Assembly (NCBI RefSeq): GCF_030068615.1
Contig: NZ_JASJOC010000004.1
Coordinates: forward strand, 62,001-126,000
DNA length: 64,000 nucleotides
DNA from: Halostagnicola sp. A-GB9-2
GTDB taxonomy: Archaea > Halobacteriota > Halobacteria > Halobacteriales > Natrialbaceae
Direction of reading: 5' to 3'
The notes under the pieces: model-generated
Database searches by the model: none
Seen by the model: only the letters and a program-made list of their open reading frames with translations
What the model was told of the DNA's origin: nothing
Position numbers and translations under genes: made by a program
In this document: one piece after another, positions 37,017-45,392 of the stretch
Layout: the number at the start of each line of letters is the position of its first letter
How positions within the stretch are numbered: position 1 is the first letter of the stretch

Positions 37017-37169
37017 CGCGGAACCGAAGGTTCCGCGGAAAAGCGAACGACGAAGTCGTGAGCAAGGAGCGATTCGGAGCGAACGCAGTGAGCGAGAATC
37101 GCTGAAAGCGAGTAGCGCGGGACCGCAGGCCCCGCGTACCGTGCGAACGGGCGCGCAGCGCCCGTGAGC
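37017..37169 (+). repeat. Array of GNA-triloop hairpins downstream of the thermosome gene
   Basis: Five hairpins follow the stop codon. 37017-37037: 9-bp stem, GAA loop. 37043-37063: GCGA-ACGAC-GAA-GTCGT-GAGC. 37079-37093: GCGAAC-GCA-GTGAGC, itself enclosed by GCGATTC (37069-37075) and GAATCGC (37096-37102). 37115-37137: stem with one mismatch and GCA loop. 37143-37169: GCGA-ACGGGCGC-GCA-GCGCCCGT-GAGC. The flank GCGA...GAGC can form G-C, C-G and two tandem G.A pairs. Confidence 0.8.
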
Positions 37170-37328
37170 AGACGGGGAGCGAATGCGACCCGCGATCTTA
37201 CCCCTACCTAACCGATCAACCAAAACGCCGGCCCGTACTCGAGGAACGACCAAAAAACGGACTTCACGTCCGGTTCGTTCCTCCTTTTGCGTTCTCAGCG
37301 ACCTCGAGTAGCGACACCGAACCGACAG

Positions 37329-37811
37329 TTAGCCGGCCTGTTGACCGCTACTCGAGTCCGTCGGAACGAACAGTTCTTCGTCGAAGAGGTGTCGCTCGAT
37401 CGACGCCGCTCCCGGGCCGCTCAACGCGAGGGAAATCGAGGTAAGCGTCAGGACAAGCGTGTACTCGATGCCGCCCTCGCCGGCGACGAATCCCTCGGGG
37501 AGGTGGACGAGGACGGTTGCGATGGCCATGATGACGGCGAGGATGGCCGCGGTGTATCTGGTGAATAGTCCGAGCAATAGGAGAAGTCCGCCGAACAGCT
37601 CAAACAGTCCCACGGACCAGGCGAACAGCGCCGGGAGCGGAACGCCGAGTCCGGCGAGCATATCGGTAAAGCCGGCGATTCCGCTCGCCTTCGGGCCGAC
37701 CTCGAGAACCTTTCCGGCACCCGCGACGACGAAGACAATTCCGAGCGCCAGTCGAAGAATTACGGGACTCCACTGCGTTCCGATTCGTTCGAGTGAATTA
37801 CCATCAACCAT
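37329..37811 (-). CDS. DoxX-family membrane protein
   Basis: Predicted 160 residues from MVDGNSLERIGTQWSPVILR. Four membrane helices and the DoxX signature RLALGIVFVVAGAGKVLEVG, with AGLGVPLPALFAWSVGLFELFGGLLLLLG and VLTLTSISLALSGPGAASIERHLFDEE following. It resembles MauE/DoxX-like terminal-oxidase or redox-partner proteins; no partner is adjacent. It differs clearly from the DoxX at 25068. The ATG at 37811 is chosen; the frame runs upstream to 37928 with unrelated residues. Confidence 0.85.
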   Translation of the reverse strand: MVDGNSLERIGTQWSPVILRLALGIVFVVAGAGKVLEVGPKASGIAGFTDMLAGLGVPLPALFAWSVGLFELFGGLLLLLGLFTRYTAAILAVIMAIATVLVHLPEGFVAGEGGIEYTLVLTLTSISLALSGPGAASIERHLFDEELFVPTDSSSGQQAG

Positions 37812-37960
37812 AGCCGTGTGTTCCCTTCCCGCGCATATATGCTTGACTCCACAGAGTTCAATGTCAGAAATAACGCTGGTCGCTCGAGAGTTGATCGTCC
37901 GGACGACCGAACGCGATCCATTTGACACAAACTAAATAGCATCGCGCAATATTTGCACGC

Positions 37961-38977
37961 ATGCATACACTCCTTCTGGATAGCGAAGCCGTCGACGAAA
38001 ACGCTCGAATGACGGACGTGGTTCGAGCGGTCGAAGACGCCTTTGGGGCCTACGAACGCGGCGACGCGCAGATGCCGCCCAAATCCTACATCGATCTGCC
38101 ACAGTACAACGGCGACTTCCGCTCGATGCCGGCCTACCTCGAGGTTCGAGAAAGTGATTCTACTGCTTCCGACGGGTGGGACGCCGCCGGGCTGAAATGG
38201 GTCAACGTCCACCCCGACAATCCGGCCGATCACGACCTGCCGACCGTCCTCGGGACGATGATCTACTCCGATCCCGAGACGGCGTTCCCGCTCGCGATCA
38301 TGGACGGAGCCGAGCTGACGATGAAACGGACCGGCGCGGCCGCGGCCGTCGCGACGGACTATCTGGCCCTCGAGGACGCCTCGAGCCTGGGAATCGTCGG
38401 TGCTGGCGTCCAATCGTACACGCAACTCGAGGCCATCGCGGCCGTCCGGTCGATCGAAGAGGTCGTCGTCTCGGACCTCGACGAGGCGCGCCTCGAGCGG
38501 TTCATCGAAACGTTCGAGGATGAGTTCGACATCCGGAGCGGCTCGATTTCGGAAGCGGGCCACTGCGACGTGCTCTCGACGGTGACACCCGTCGAAGATC
38601 CCGTCGTCAGCACCGAAGACGTTGGCGACCACACCCACATTAACGCGATCGGGGCCGACGCGGCGGGCAAACACGAACTGACGGACGCTCTCCTGCAATC
38701 GGCCACGGTCGTCATCGACGACCACGAGCAGTGTACTCATTCGGGCGAGATCAACGTCCCCTATGGCACCGGTGCCCTGACGGATTCGGATATCCACGGC
38801 GAGATCGGCGAACTCGTCGTCGGGCAGAAAGCGGGCCGAACCGACGAAACGGGCGTCACGGTCTTCGACTCGACCGGGCTCGCGATTCAGGACGTGGCGG
38901 CGGCTCACGTCGTCTACGAGAACGCTCGAGAACGGGGCGACGGCGACGAGTTCGGAATGATCGACACCGGAATATAG
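37961..38977 (+). CDS. Ornithine cyclodeaminase/mu-crystallin-family dehydrogenase
   Basis: Predicted 338 residues. MPPKSYIDLPQYNGDFRSMPAY and GLKWVNVHPDNP hold the substrate-binding region (K in the first, W-V-N in the second). The NAD-binding LGIVGAGVQSYTQLEAI and INAIGADAAGKHELTDALL define the family. Members include archaeal alanine dehydrogenase (reversible deamination of alanine to pyruvate), ornithine cyclodeaminase and ketimine reductases, so the substrate remains open; alanine dehydrogenase is plausible. It is divergent from the DoxX gene and convergent with the sugar transporter gene. Confidence 0.87.
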   Translation: MHTLLLDSEAVDENARMTDVVRAVEDAFGAYERGDAQMPPKSYIDLPQYNGDFRSMPAYLEVRESDSTASDGWDAAGLKWVNVHPDNPADHDLPTVLGTMIYSDPETAFPLAIMDGAELTMKRTGAAAAVATDYLALEDASSLGIVGAGVQSYTQLEAIAAVRSIEEVVVSDLDEARLERFIETFEDEFDIRSGSISEAGHCDVLSTVTPVEDPVVSTEDVGDHTHINAIGADAAGKHELTDALLQSATVVIDDHEQCTHSGEINVPYGTGALTDSDIHGEIGELVVGQKAGRTDETGVTVFDSTGLAIQDVAAAHVVYENARERGDGDEFGMIDTGI

Positions 38978-38994
38978 CTCGCACCGATCTGCGA

Positions 38995-40437
38995 TCAGTC
39001 GTCGGTTTTCGTCGCTTTCGAGGAGCGGTCCTCGAGACCGTTTCCGACCGCCGTCTCGCGCAGGTCTTCTTCGATCTCCTCTAACGACCGGCCCTTCGTT
39101 TCGGGAACGAGTTTGTAACAGAAGACGAGCGCAAGTAGCGAAAACGCGCCGTAGAGCCAGAACGTTCCGGACTGGCCGAAGACGTCGACGAGTCGGAGAA
39201 ACGTCAGCGAGACGATTAGGTTGCCGGCCCAGTTGACGACCGTAACGACGCCCATCGCGGTTCCCCGAACCTCCATCGGATATATTTCGGAGATCATCAA
39301 CCAGAACACCGGTCCGAGGCCGATCGCGAAGAAGGCGACGTACAGCATCAGGCTTCCCGTCGCGACCCAACCGATAACACCCGAAAGACCGGGCAGATAG
39401 AACACCGCACCGAGGACCGCGAGCATTCCGGTCATCCCCGCGAGCCCCGTCAGCAACAGCGGTCGACGACCGGTTCGATCGATTAGCAAGACGGCGACCA
39501 CGGTCATGACGACGTTGATCGCACCGATTCCGACGGTTGCGAGAATCGACGCGGTATCCTCGAAGCCGGTCGACTCGAGGATCGTCGGGGCGTAGTACAT
39601 CACCGTGTTGATTCCGGTAACCTGCTGGAACGCCGCCAGACCGACGCCGACGATCAGCATTGGACGAACCCACTGCGCGAGCAGATCCCGAAGGGTGCCG
39701 GACTCGGTCCGGATCGTCTCTTTTATCTCCTCGAGTTCGTCGCTAACTCGCCCCTCCGTGCGGGTTCGAGAAAGCACCTCGCGCGCATCCGCCTCGCGGC
39801 CCTGCTCGTAGAGCCATCGAGGACTTTCGGGCATAAAGAGCATTCCAGCAAAGAGGATCGCCGCGGGGACCATTCCGAGCCCGAGCATCCAGCGCCACTC
39901 GCCGCCACTCGAGAAGGCGAGATTCACCAGGTACGCGATGAGGATGCCGCTCGTGATCGTCAGTTGATTGAGCGAGACCAGCGAACCGCGGATCTTCGGC
40001 GGCGAGATTTCGGAGATGTACAGCGGCCCGACGACGGACGCGAAGCCGACGCCGACACCGTCGATGATCCGGCCGAGGATAAGTATCTCCACCGTCGGTG
40101 CGACCGCCATGATAAGCGAGCCGATGAAAAAGACCACTGCGCCGACGAGAATGAGCCGGCGACGGCCGAGCCGGTCCGCGAGTCGACCGCCGAGTGCAGC
40201 CCCGAAAATCGCGCCGATCATCGCGCCGCTGACGATTACCCCTTCGACGTAGGAGGGGTTCACCGAGAACCCAAGAAGCGTCGTCAGCTCGAACGTCTGT
40301 CGGATGTAGAGCATCGCACCGGAGATCACACCGGTATCGAATCCGAACAGTAAGCCGTTGAGGGCTGCCAGACCCGCAACGACGTACACGAACGAGTTCC
40401 GATCGCCGGTTGCCGCGCCTGTCTGAGTAGACGACAT
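38995..40437 (-). CDS. MFS sugar porter
   Basis: Predicted 480 residues with twelve membrane segments. Sugar-porter marks are LLFGFDTGVISGAML in helix 1, GRLADRLGRRRLILVG, RIIDGVGVGFASVVGPLYISE, PESPRWLYEQGR at the end of the first half, QQVTGINTVMYYAPTI in helix 7 and VPETKGRSLEEIEEDL at the C-terminus. It probably imports a hexose or pentose with protons. No sugar catabolic genes are adjacent, so the sugar is not identified. Confidence 0.92.
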   Translation of the reverse strand: MSSTQTGAATGDRNSFVYVVAGLAALNGLLFGFDTGVISGAMLYIRQTFELTTLLGFSVNPSYVEGVIVSGAMIGAIFGAALGGRLADRLGRRRLILVGAVVFFIGSLIMAVAPTVEILILGRIIDGVGVGFASVVGPLYISEISPPKIRGSLVSLNQLTITSGILIAYLVNLAFSSGGEWRWMLGLGMVPAAILFAGMLFMPESPRWLYEQGREADAREVLSRTRTEGRVSDELEEIKETIRTESGTLRDLLAQWVRPMLIVGVGLAAFQQVTGINTVMYYAPTILESTGFEDTASILATVGIGAINVVMTVVAVLLIDRTGRRPLLLTGLAGMTGMLAVLGAVFYLPGLSGVIGWVATGSLMLYVAFFAIGLGPVFWLMISEIYPMEVRGTAMGVVTVVNWAGNLIVSLTFLRLVDVFGQSGTFWLYGAFSLLALVFCYKLVPETKGRSLEEIEEDLRETAVGNGLEDRSSKATKTDD

Positions 40438-40541
40438 TGGTAGTGTGTGAAAGATTCTTTCAGACCGGAGTTAACAAACTCATCGGTATCAGGTGCCGTT
40501 GTCAACAGTAGTCGCGAATGAGAAAAACACCCATCCGGAGA

Positions 40542-41360
40542 TCAATCCTGACGGATTCGACGGAGTATCGATCCAGTCATCTCGAGCCGTTCACAGTAGG
40601 AAACGATGGGGTCCGCGTTCGGCTCCGGTAAGCCGTTCGATCGAAAGAGGTCGTTTTCGTGGATCGTCGCCGTCACCGGCCGAAGCGGCCACGGTTCGTG
40701 GGCGATCTCGCCGGTCATAACGCCGCGGCTCTCGGGCGCGTAAAACCGCTTTCGAGCTGTGAGCCAGTACTCGAGCGATCCAGGTTCGGCCGTATAAACG
40801 GCACCGTCCGGCTCGTAGCTGGCCGAAAATCGTCCTCGACCGTCGGTCGTCGGCCTGCCGTCCGAGAACAAATCGGTCTGCCAGCGATCGGTCGTTCGTT
40901 CGCTCGAGAACGAGACGCGATCGTCGGCCCTGCCGACGTGCATTCGAGAGTTGTAGACCGGCAGACGGGTTGTTCTGCCGATAGCGGTCGCGACGATCGG
41001 GTTCCCGACGTCGATACTGAAAAAGAACAGACCCGGTTCGCCGCGGTACTGAACGTACGTCCGCACGTTTATTTCGGGAAATGCGAACCGGGTGAGTTCG
41101 GGCGACCCGCGAATCCCGGCGTTTGACAGGACGAAGGGAAGAACGCTGATCCAGGCCGAACCGTCTCGGGTCTCGAGACGGAGCGAGTCCGGGACATGCG
41201 ATCGAAGCGCATCGTGATCTATCGGCCAGTGGACGAACAGCCCGTCCCGCCAGGTCATCGAGGCGACGTGGGGCGTCCGCGGCCGATCTCGCCTGCGGCG
41301 GCGACCGCGACGTGATCGGTCGGTTCTATCGACGTTCGTGGAAGTCTGTTCGGAGTTCAT
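40542..41360 (-). CDS. DUF2071 (YqjF-like, acetoacetate-decarboxylase-fold) protein
   Basis: Predicted 272 residues. After an arginine-rich N-terminus (NVDRTDRSRRGRRRRRDRPR) the domain runs MTWRDGLFVHWPIDHDALRS, AWISVLPFVLSNAGIRG, FAFPEINVRTYVQYRGEPGLFFFSID and ends SYCERLEMTGSILRR. This matches the DUF2071 family, whose function is unknown. The basic head is unusual in this acidic proteome; translation from the second ATG (MTWRDG) may be the true start. Confidence 0.85.
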   Translation of the reverse strand: MNSEQTSTNVDRTDRSRRGRRRRRDRPRTPHVASMTWRDGLFVHWPIDHDALRSHVPDSLRLETRDGSAWISVLPFVLSNAGIRGSPELTRFAFPEINVRTYVQYRGEPGLFFFSIDVGNPIVATAIGRTTRLPVYNSRMHVGRADDRVSFSSERTTDRWQTDLFSDGRPTTDGRGRFSASYEPDGAVYTAEPGSLEYWLTARKRFYAPESRGVMTGEIAHEPWPLRPVTATIHENDLFRSNGLPEPNADPIVSYCERLEMTGSILRRIRQD

Positions 41361-41488
41361 CGCGATCCGACGGAGTGGACGTTTGTACGGGGAACGAGCG
41401 GATAAAAGAACGCGGGTGCGTTGCCGGGTACTCAAGACAGCAGGTGGGCGTGGCCTCTTCCAATCAATCGCGCCCAATCGCGCCGAAG

Positions 41489-44146
41489 TCAGTCTTCGAT
41501 CTCGATTGCGGGTCGACCGGGTTCGGCGTTTCGAAGCACATCGTCGCTGACTTCAGTTGCGCGAACGACGTGAACCGGCACGTCGAACTCCCGCTCGATC
41601 AACCACGCGGCCGACTCGAGGGCGGCGTGTTCGGCCTCGGCCTCGAGCGTTCGGGTGAGCGCCTCTCGCTCGACCTGCAGATCCTGTCCGTAGCTGGCCG
41701 CCGCGTCGCCCTGCTCTCGGATCTCCTGGTTCTGCATGAGTTCGCCGATCAGGTTGTCGGCGTCGCTCTCGATCGCGATCTCCAAGGCGTCGTATTTCCA
41801 CTCCGGAGCGACGACGACGTCGATCGATTTCGGATCCTCGATGCCGGCGACGTCGATGATCTGACGGATGTCCTCGCGGGTGTTCTCGACCAGACTGCGC
41901 CGCTTGTCAACGTGCTCGCGGTCAACCGTCGCGGTCGGCCACGGGGCGTCGACGACGAACTCGTCGTGACCGAGGGCGTCGTACAGCTCCTCGGTGAGAT
42001 GGGGCGCGACCGGAGCCAGCAATCGGACGACCGCCGACAGCCCTCGCTCGTAGGTCTCCGCGTGGGGTTCGGCGTAGTCGGCGTACTGACGAAGTGTCCG
42101 AACCAGTTCCTGACTCTCGCGAACCGCCGCGTTGAACGTCATGTCGTCGTACTCCTCGCTGGCGATCGCGATCGCCGCGTCGATCTCCGCGTCGACGTAG
42201 CTCGTGATAGCGTCGTCGTCGCCGTTGGGGGGACTTTCGGCGTACTCTTGGACCATCCCCTTCAGTCGTGTCAGGAAGGCGTAGGTCGACCTAACGCCGT
42301 CTTCGCTCCAGTCGAAGTCCCGCTCGGGCTGGGCGGCCTGCATCATGAACAGCCGGGCCGTGTCCGCGCCGTACTCCTCGACGATCCGCTGGGGCGAGAC
42401 GACGTTGCCGACGGATTTGGACATCTTCTCGCCCTCGAGCTGGACCATACCCTGTGCGAGCAGGTTCGTAAAGGGCTCGCGGTGCTCGAGACCCTCGTGG
42501 TCGGCGAGCACCTTCGTGAAGAATCGCGAGTAAAGCAGGTGCATCACGGCGTGTTCGATGCCGCCGACGTACTGGTCGACGGGCATCCAGTCGTTGGCCC
42601 GCTCGAGATCGAACGGTGCCTCCTCGAGATTCGGCGAGACGTACCGCAGGAAGTACCACGAGGAGTCGACGAAGGTGTCCATCGTGTCCGTCTCTCGAGT
42701 GGCCTCACCGCCACACTCCGGACAGGTCGTCCGCTTCCACTCCTCGGCTTCGTCGAGCGGGTTGCCGGTGGTGTTGATGAATTCGGGTAGTTCGACCGGC
42801 AGTTCCTCGTCGGGAACGACCACGGGTCCACAGGTATCGCACTTGACGACGGGAATCGGTGTTCCCCAGTAGCGCTGGCGGGAGATCCCCCAGTCACGAA
42901 GCTGGTACTGGGTCGCCTCCTCGGCGCTGTCGATATCCTCGGTGAGTCGCTCGCGGGCCGCCTCGCTCTCGAGACCGGAGTACTCGCCCGAGTTCACGAG
43001 GACGCCATCATCGGTGAACGCCTCCTCATTGACATTGGGCGCATCGGGGTCCGTCTCGCCGTCCCAATCGTCGGGTTCGGGAGCGATGACGGGAACGATC
43101 TCCTCGTCCATCTTCTGTGCGAAGGCGTGGTCGCGCTCGTCGTGACCCGGAACGGCCATCAGCGCACCAGTCCCGACGTCCGAGAGGACGAAGTCCGCGA
43201 CGTAGACCGGAATCTCGTCGCCGGTGACGGGATTGGTCGCGGTCAGGCCGGTTTCGACGCCGTTTGGCTCATCGCCCTCGGGGTCGGCCTCGTGCTCGAT
43301 GAAGTGACGGACTTTCTCGTCCTCCGCGGCTACGTCCTCGCTGATCGGGTGATCCGGCGCGAGCGCGAAGAAGGTCGCCCCGTGGATGGTGTCGACGCGA
43401 GTGGTGAAGGCCTCAACGGAGCCGTGATTCTCAACGGTAAACTCGAGTTCGGTGCCGTACTGCCTGCCGATCCAGTTGCGTTGCATCTGGCGCACCGAGT
43501 TGGGCCAGCCCTCGAGGTCGTCGATATCCTCGAGCAGTTCGTCGGCGTACTCGGTGATCTTCAGGAACCACTGCTCGAGTTCCCGTTGTTCGACGGGGGT
43601 GTCACACCGCCAGCAGAGTTCGGCCTCGCCTTCGACCTGCTCGTCGGCGAGGACGGTTTCGCACTCGGGACACCAGTTGACCTCGGCGTCGCGTCGCTCG
43701 ACCAGCCCTTCGTCGTGAAACCGAGAAAAGAGCCACTGGTTCCACTGGTAGTACTCCGGCTCACAGGTCGCGATCTCTCGAGACCAGTCGTAGCCAAAGC
43801 CCATCGACATCATCTGGTCGCGCATCGTGTCGATGCAGTCGATGGTCCAGTCTCTGGGGTTCGTATCGCGCTCTTTGGCCGCGTTCTCCGCGGGCAAGCC
43901 GAACGCGTCCCATCCCATCGGGTGGAGGACTTCGTCGCCGGTCATCCGACGGTATCGGGCGTACGCGTCCGTAATCGTGTAATTTCGGACGTGGCCCATG
44001 TGGAGTTTGCCCGACGGATACGGGTACATCCCTAAGACGTACGTCGGCTCCTCGACGTCGTCTGGCGTCCGGTACGCGTCACCCTCGTCCCACGCCTCCT
44101 GCCAGCGCCGTTCGACCGCCACGTGGTCGTATCCCTCGTCGCTCAT
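41489..44146 (-). CDS. leuS: Leucyl-tRNA synthetase
   Basis: Predicted 885 residues. Class I motifs: the HIGH-like HMGH in PSGKLHMGHVRNYTITDAYAR, and KMSKS in EGEKMSKSVGNVVSPQ. The CP1 editing domain (WIGRQYGTELEF ... TRVDTIHGATFFALAPDHP) is present with the conserved threonine-rich and GDD-type regions, and the ETDTMDTFVDSSWYFLRY segment identifies LeuRS. It charges tRNA-Leu. This is the bacterial-type LeuRS arrangement, common in haloarchaea. It follows divergent genes and is monocistronic. Confidence 0.97.
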   Translation of the reverse strand: MSDEGYDHVAVERRWQEAWDEGDAYRTPDDVEEPTYVLGMYPYPSGKLHMGHVRNYTITDAYARYRRMTGDEVLHPMGWDAFGLPAENAAKERDTNPRDWTIDCIDTMRDQMMSMGFGYDWSREIATCEPEYYQWNQWLFSRFHDEGLVERRDAEVNWCPECETVLADEQVEGEAELCWRCDTPVEQRELEQWFLKITEYADELLEDIDDLEGWPNSVRQMQRNWIGRQYGTELEFTVENHGSVEAFTTRVDTIHGATFFALAPDHPISEDVAAEDEKVRHFIEHEADPEGDEPNGVETGLTATNPVTGDEIPVYVADFVLSDVGTGALMAVPGHDERDHAFAQKMDEEIVPVIAPEPDDWDGETDPDAPNVNEEAFTDDGVLVNSGEYSGLESEAARERLTEDIDSAEEATQYQLRDWGISRQRYWGTPIPVVKCDTCGPVVVPDEELPVELPEFINTTGNPLDEAEEWKRTTCPECGGEATRETDTMDTFVDSSWYFLRYVSPNLEEAPFDLERANDWMPVDQYVGGIEHAVMHLLYSRFFTKVLADHEGLEHREPFTNLLAQGMVQLEGEKMSKSVGNVVSPQRIVEEYGADTARLFMMQAAQPERDFDWSEDGVRSTYAFLTRLKGMVQEYAESPPNGDDDAITSYVDAEIDAAIAIASEEYDDMTFNAAVRESQELVRTLRQYADYAEPHAETYERGLSAVVRLLAPVAPHLTEELYDALGHDEFVVDAPWPTATVDREHVDKRRSLVENTREDIRQIIDVAGIEDPKSIDVVVAPEWKYDALEIAIESDADNLIGELMQNQEIREQGDAAASYGQDLQVEREALTRTLEAEAEHAALESAAWLIEREFDVPVHVVRATEVSDDVLRNAEPGRPAIEIED

Positions 44147-44361
44147 CTCTTGTTTACGTGTGTTCGGGACGCCGCCCTATACCTTTCCATCCAATCGTCG
44201 GTTCGCGTTCGTCGCTGTCTGTGTGCTGTCACTGTTGGTCTCTCCTGTCGTTGGTCGATCGCTTCACGCAAAACGCTGCACCAAAACTCATCGGTTCGTT
44301 CGAGAGAACCCCGAACGGTTCGTCGGCTCGGCCGTCCTCGAGCCTGCTGGCGCGCGATTCG

Positions 44362-44787
44362 TTACTCGATATCGATCTGTCTCGACTCGTCGTCTCCGCT
44401 CACCTTCGGCAGGGTCACGGTCAACACGCCGTTGGTAAAGGTCGCCGAAACCGCCTCTTCGTCGACCGGTTCCGGCAGACGGATCCGCCGACTCGCTGAC
44501 TGGCTCGTCCGCTCGCGACGGACGTACTCGCCCTCTTCGAACGCCGTTTCGTCCTCGCGGGCCGCCTCGAGTCGAAGCGAACCGTCCGAGAGCGTGAGCT
44601 CGATATCGTCGGTTTCGTAGCCCGGCAGATCTGCGGTAACGACGAACTCCTCACCTCGGTCGGCGACGTCGACGGCGACCGATCCCGGGATCTGGAGGCC
44701 ACCGCCGCCGCTGATCATCCCCTCTTCGACCTGCTTGCTGATTCGGTCGAGCATTTCCTCGAGGTCGTCGAACGGGTTTTGTCGCAT
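44362..44787 (-). CDS. hsp20: Small heat-shock protein Hsp20
   Basis: Predicted 141 residues. The alpha-crystallin domain has SVAVDVADRGEEFVVTADLPGYETDDIELTL and the A-x-x-x-N-G-V-L motif in ATFTNGVLTVTLPK. The N-terminus (MRQNPFDDLEEMLDRISKQVEEG) is amphipathic, and the C-terminal end is ESRQIDIE with an I-x-I motif for oligomer contacts. It holds unfolding proteins under heat or salt stress. It lies just past leuS on the same strand, 215 bases away. Confidence 0.95.
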   Translation of the reverse strand: MRQNPFDDLEEMLDRISKQVEEGMISGGGGLQIPGSVAVDVADRGEEFVVTADLPGYETDDIELTLSDGSLRLEAAREDETAFEEGEYVRRERTSQSASRRIRLPEPVDEEAVSATFTNGVLTVTLPKVSGDDESRQIDIE

Positions 44788-45014
44788 AGGTCACCGTACG
44801 CGCTCGAGTAGAATAAATTCTGCCCGTGACTCGAGGACAGAACGTGATCGACGTCCGACTCGTTCCGCGCGGTTTCCGCGCTTCCGTTGGAAAGCCTTCC
44901 GACACGCCCCGCCCCTATTAGTTCCGGCGCGACCTAGTAGAATACAATACAATTCAAAAACCCAAGGAATTTTGGTGGCCGACGTGGCACTCAGTTGTAA
45001 CGGTTCGTTTCACA

Positions 45015-45254
45015 TGGGGCTCGAGGTCACACGACGACGCGACCACCGAGACGAACAACGGCGATGTCGCCGTCGATACGAACGCGCTCGAGGGGGGACG
45101 CGAGGTTCGAAACGACAACGGAGACCTCGCTCTCGACACCGACCGCGCGGTGGTTCTGACGGACACCGACGACGAGCTCGAAGCGATCGTCGACGGCGGA
45201 TCACATCGAATCGAGTTCGAAACGACGAACGGTGGCGTCACCCTGGGTGGCTGA
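45015..45254 (+). pseudogene. Remnant of a DUF4097-like beta-repeat protein (start lost)
   Basis: An 80-codon frame without an in-frame start reads ...TTETNNGDVAVDTNALEGG, then RNDNGDLALDTDRAVVLTDT, then EFETTNGGVTLGG and stop. The spaced N-G-[DG]-[VL] turns between short strands are typical of DUF4097 beta-solenoid proteins, often encoded beside ABC-2 permeases. Upstream sequence is AT-rich and non-coding in style. This looks like a 3' fragment left by decay. Confidence 0.45.
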
Positions 45255-45295
45255 GAAACCCCTGTCGACGCTGCCGGACTCGGTAACGGGGCTGA

Positions 45296-45391
45296 CCACG
45301 AGCCCGACTCGGAACCCGTCATGTAGCCGTCCTCGCGCAGTCGTCGACGGCGTCCCTCGAGGACGTGCCTCTCGATCTAATTACGAAACAC
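45296..45391 (+). pseudogene. Possible C-terminal remnant of an ABC transporter ATPase
   Basis: The frame reads GTRHVAVLAQSSTASLEDVP then LDLITKHYANY. A-S-L-E-D-V-x-L-D-L is the usual ending of ABC-2-type ATP-binding subunits (S-L-E-D-V-F-L-x-L). The match is short, has no start and runs into the permease gene without a stop, so a frameshift or chance are both possible. An ATPase gene would be expected exactly here, before the permease. Confidence 0.3.
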
Positions 45392-45392
45392 T

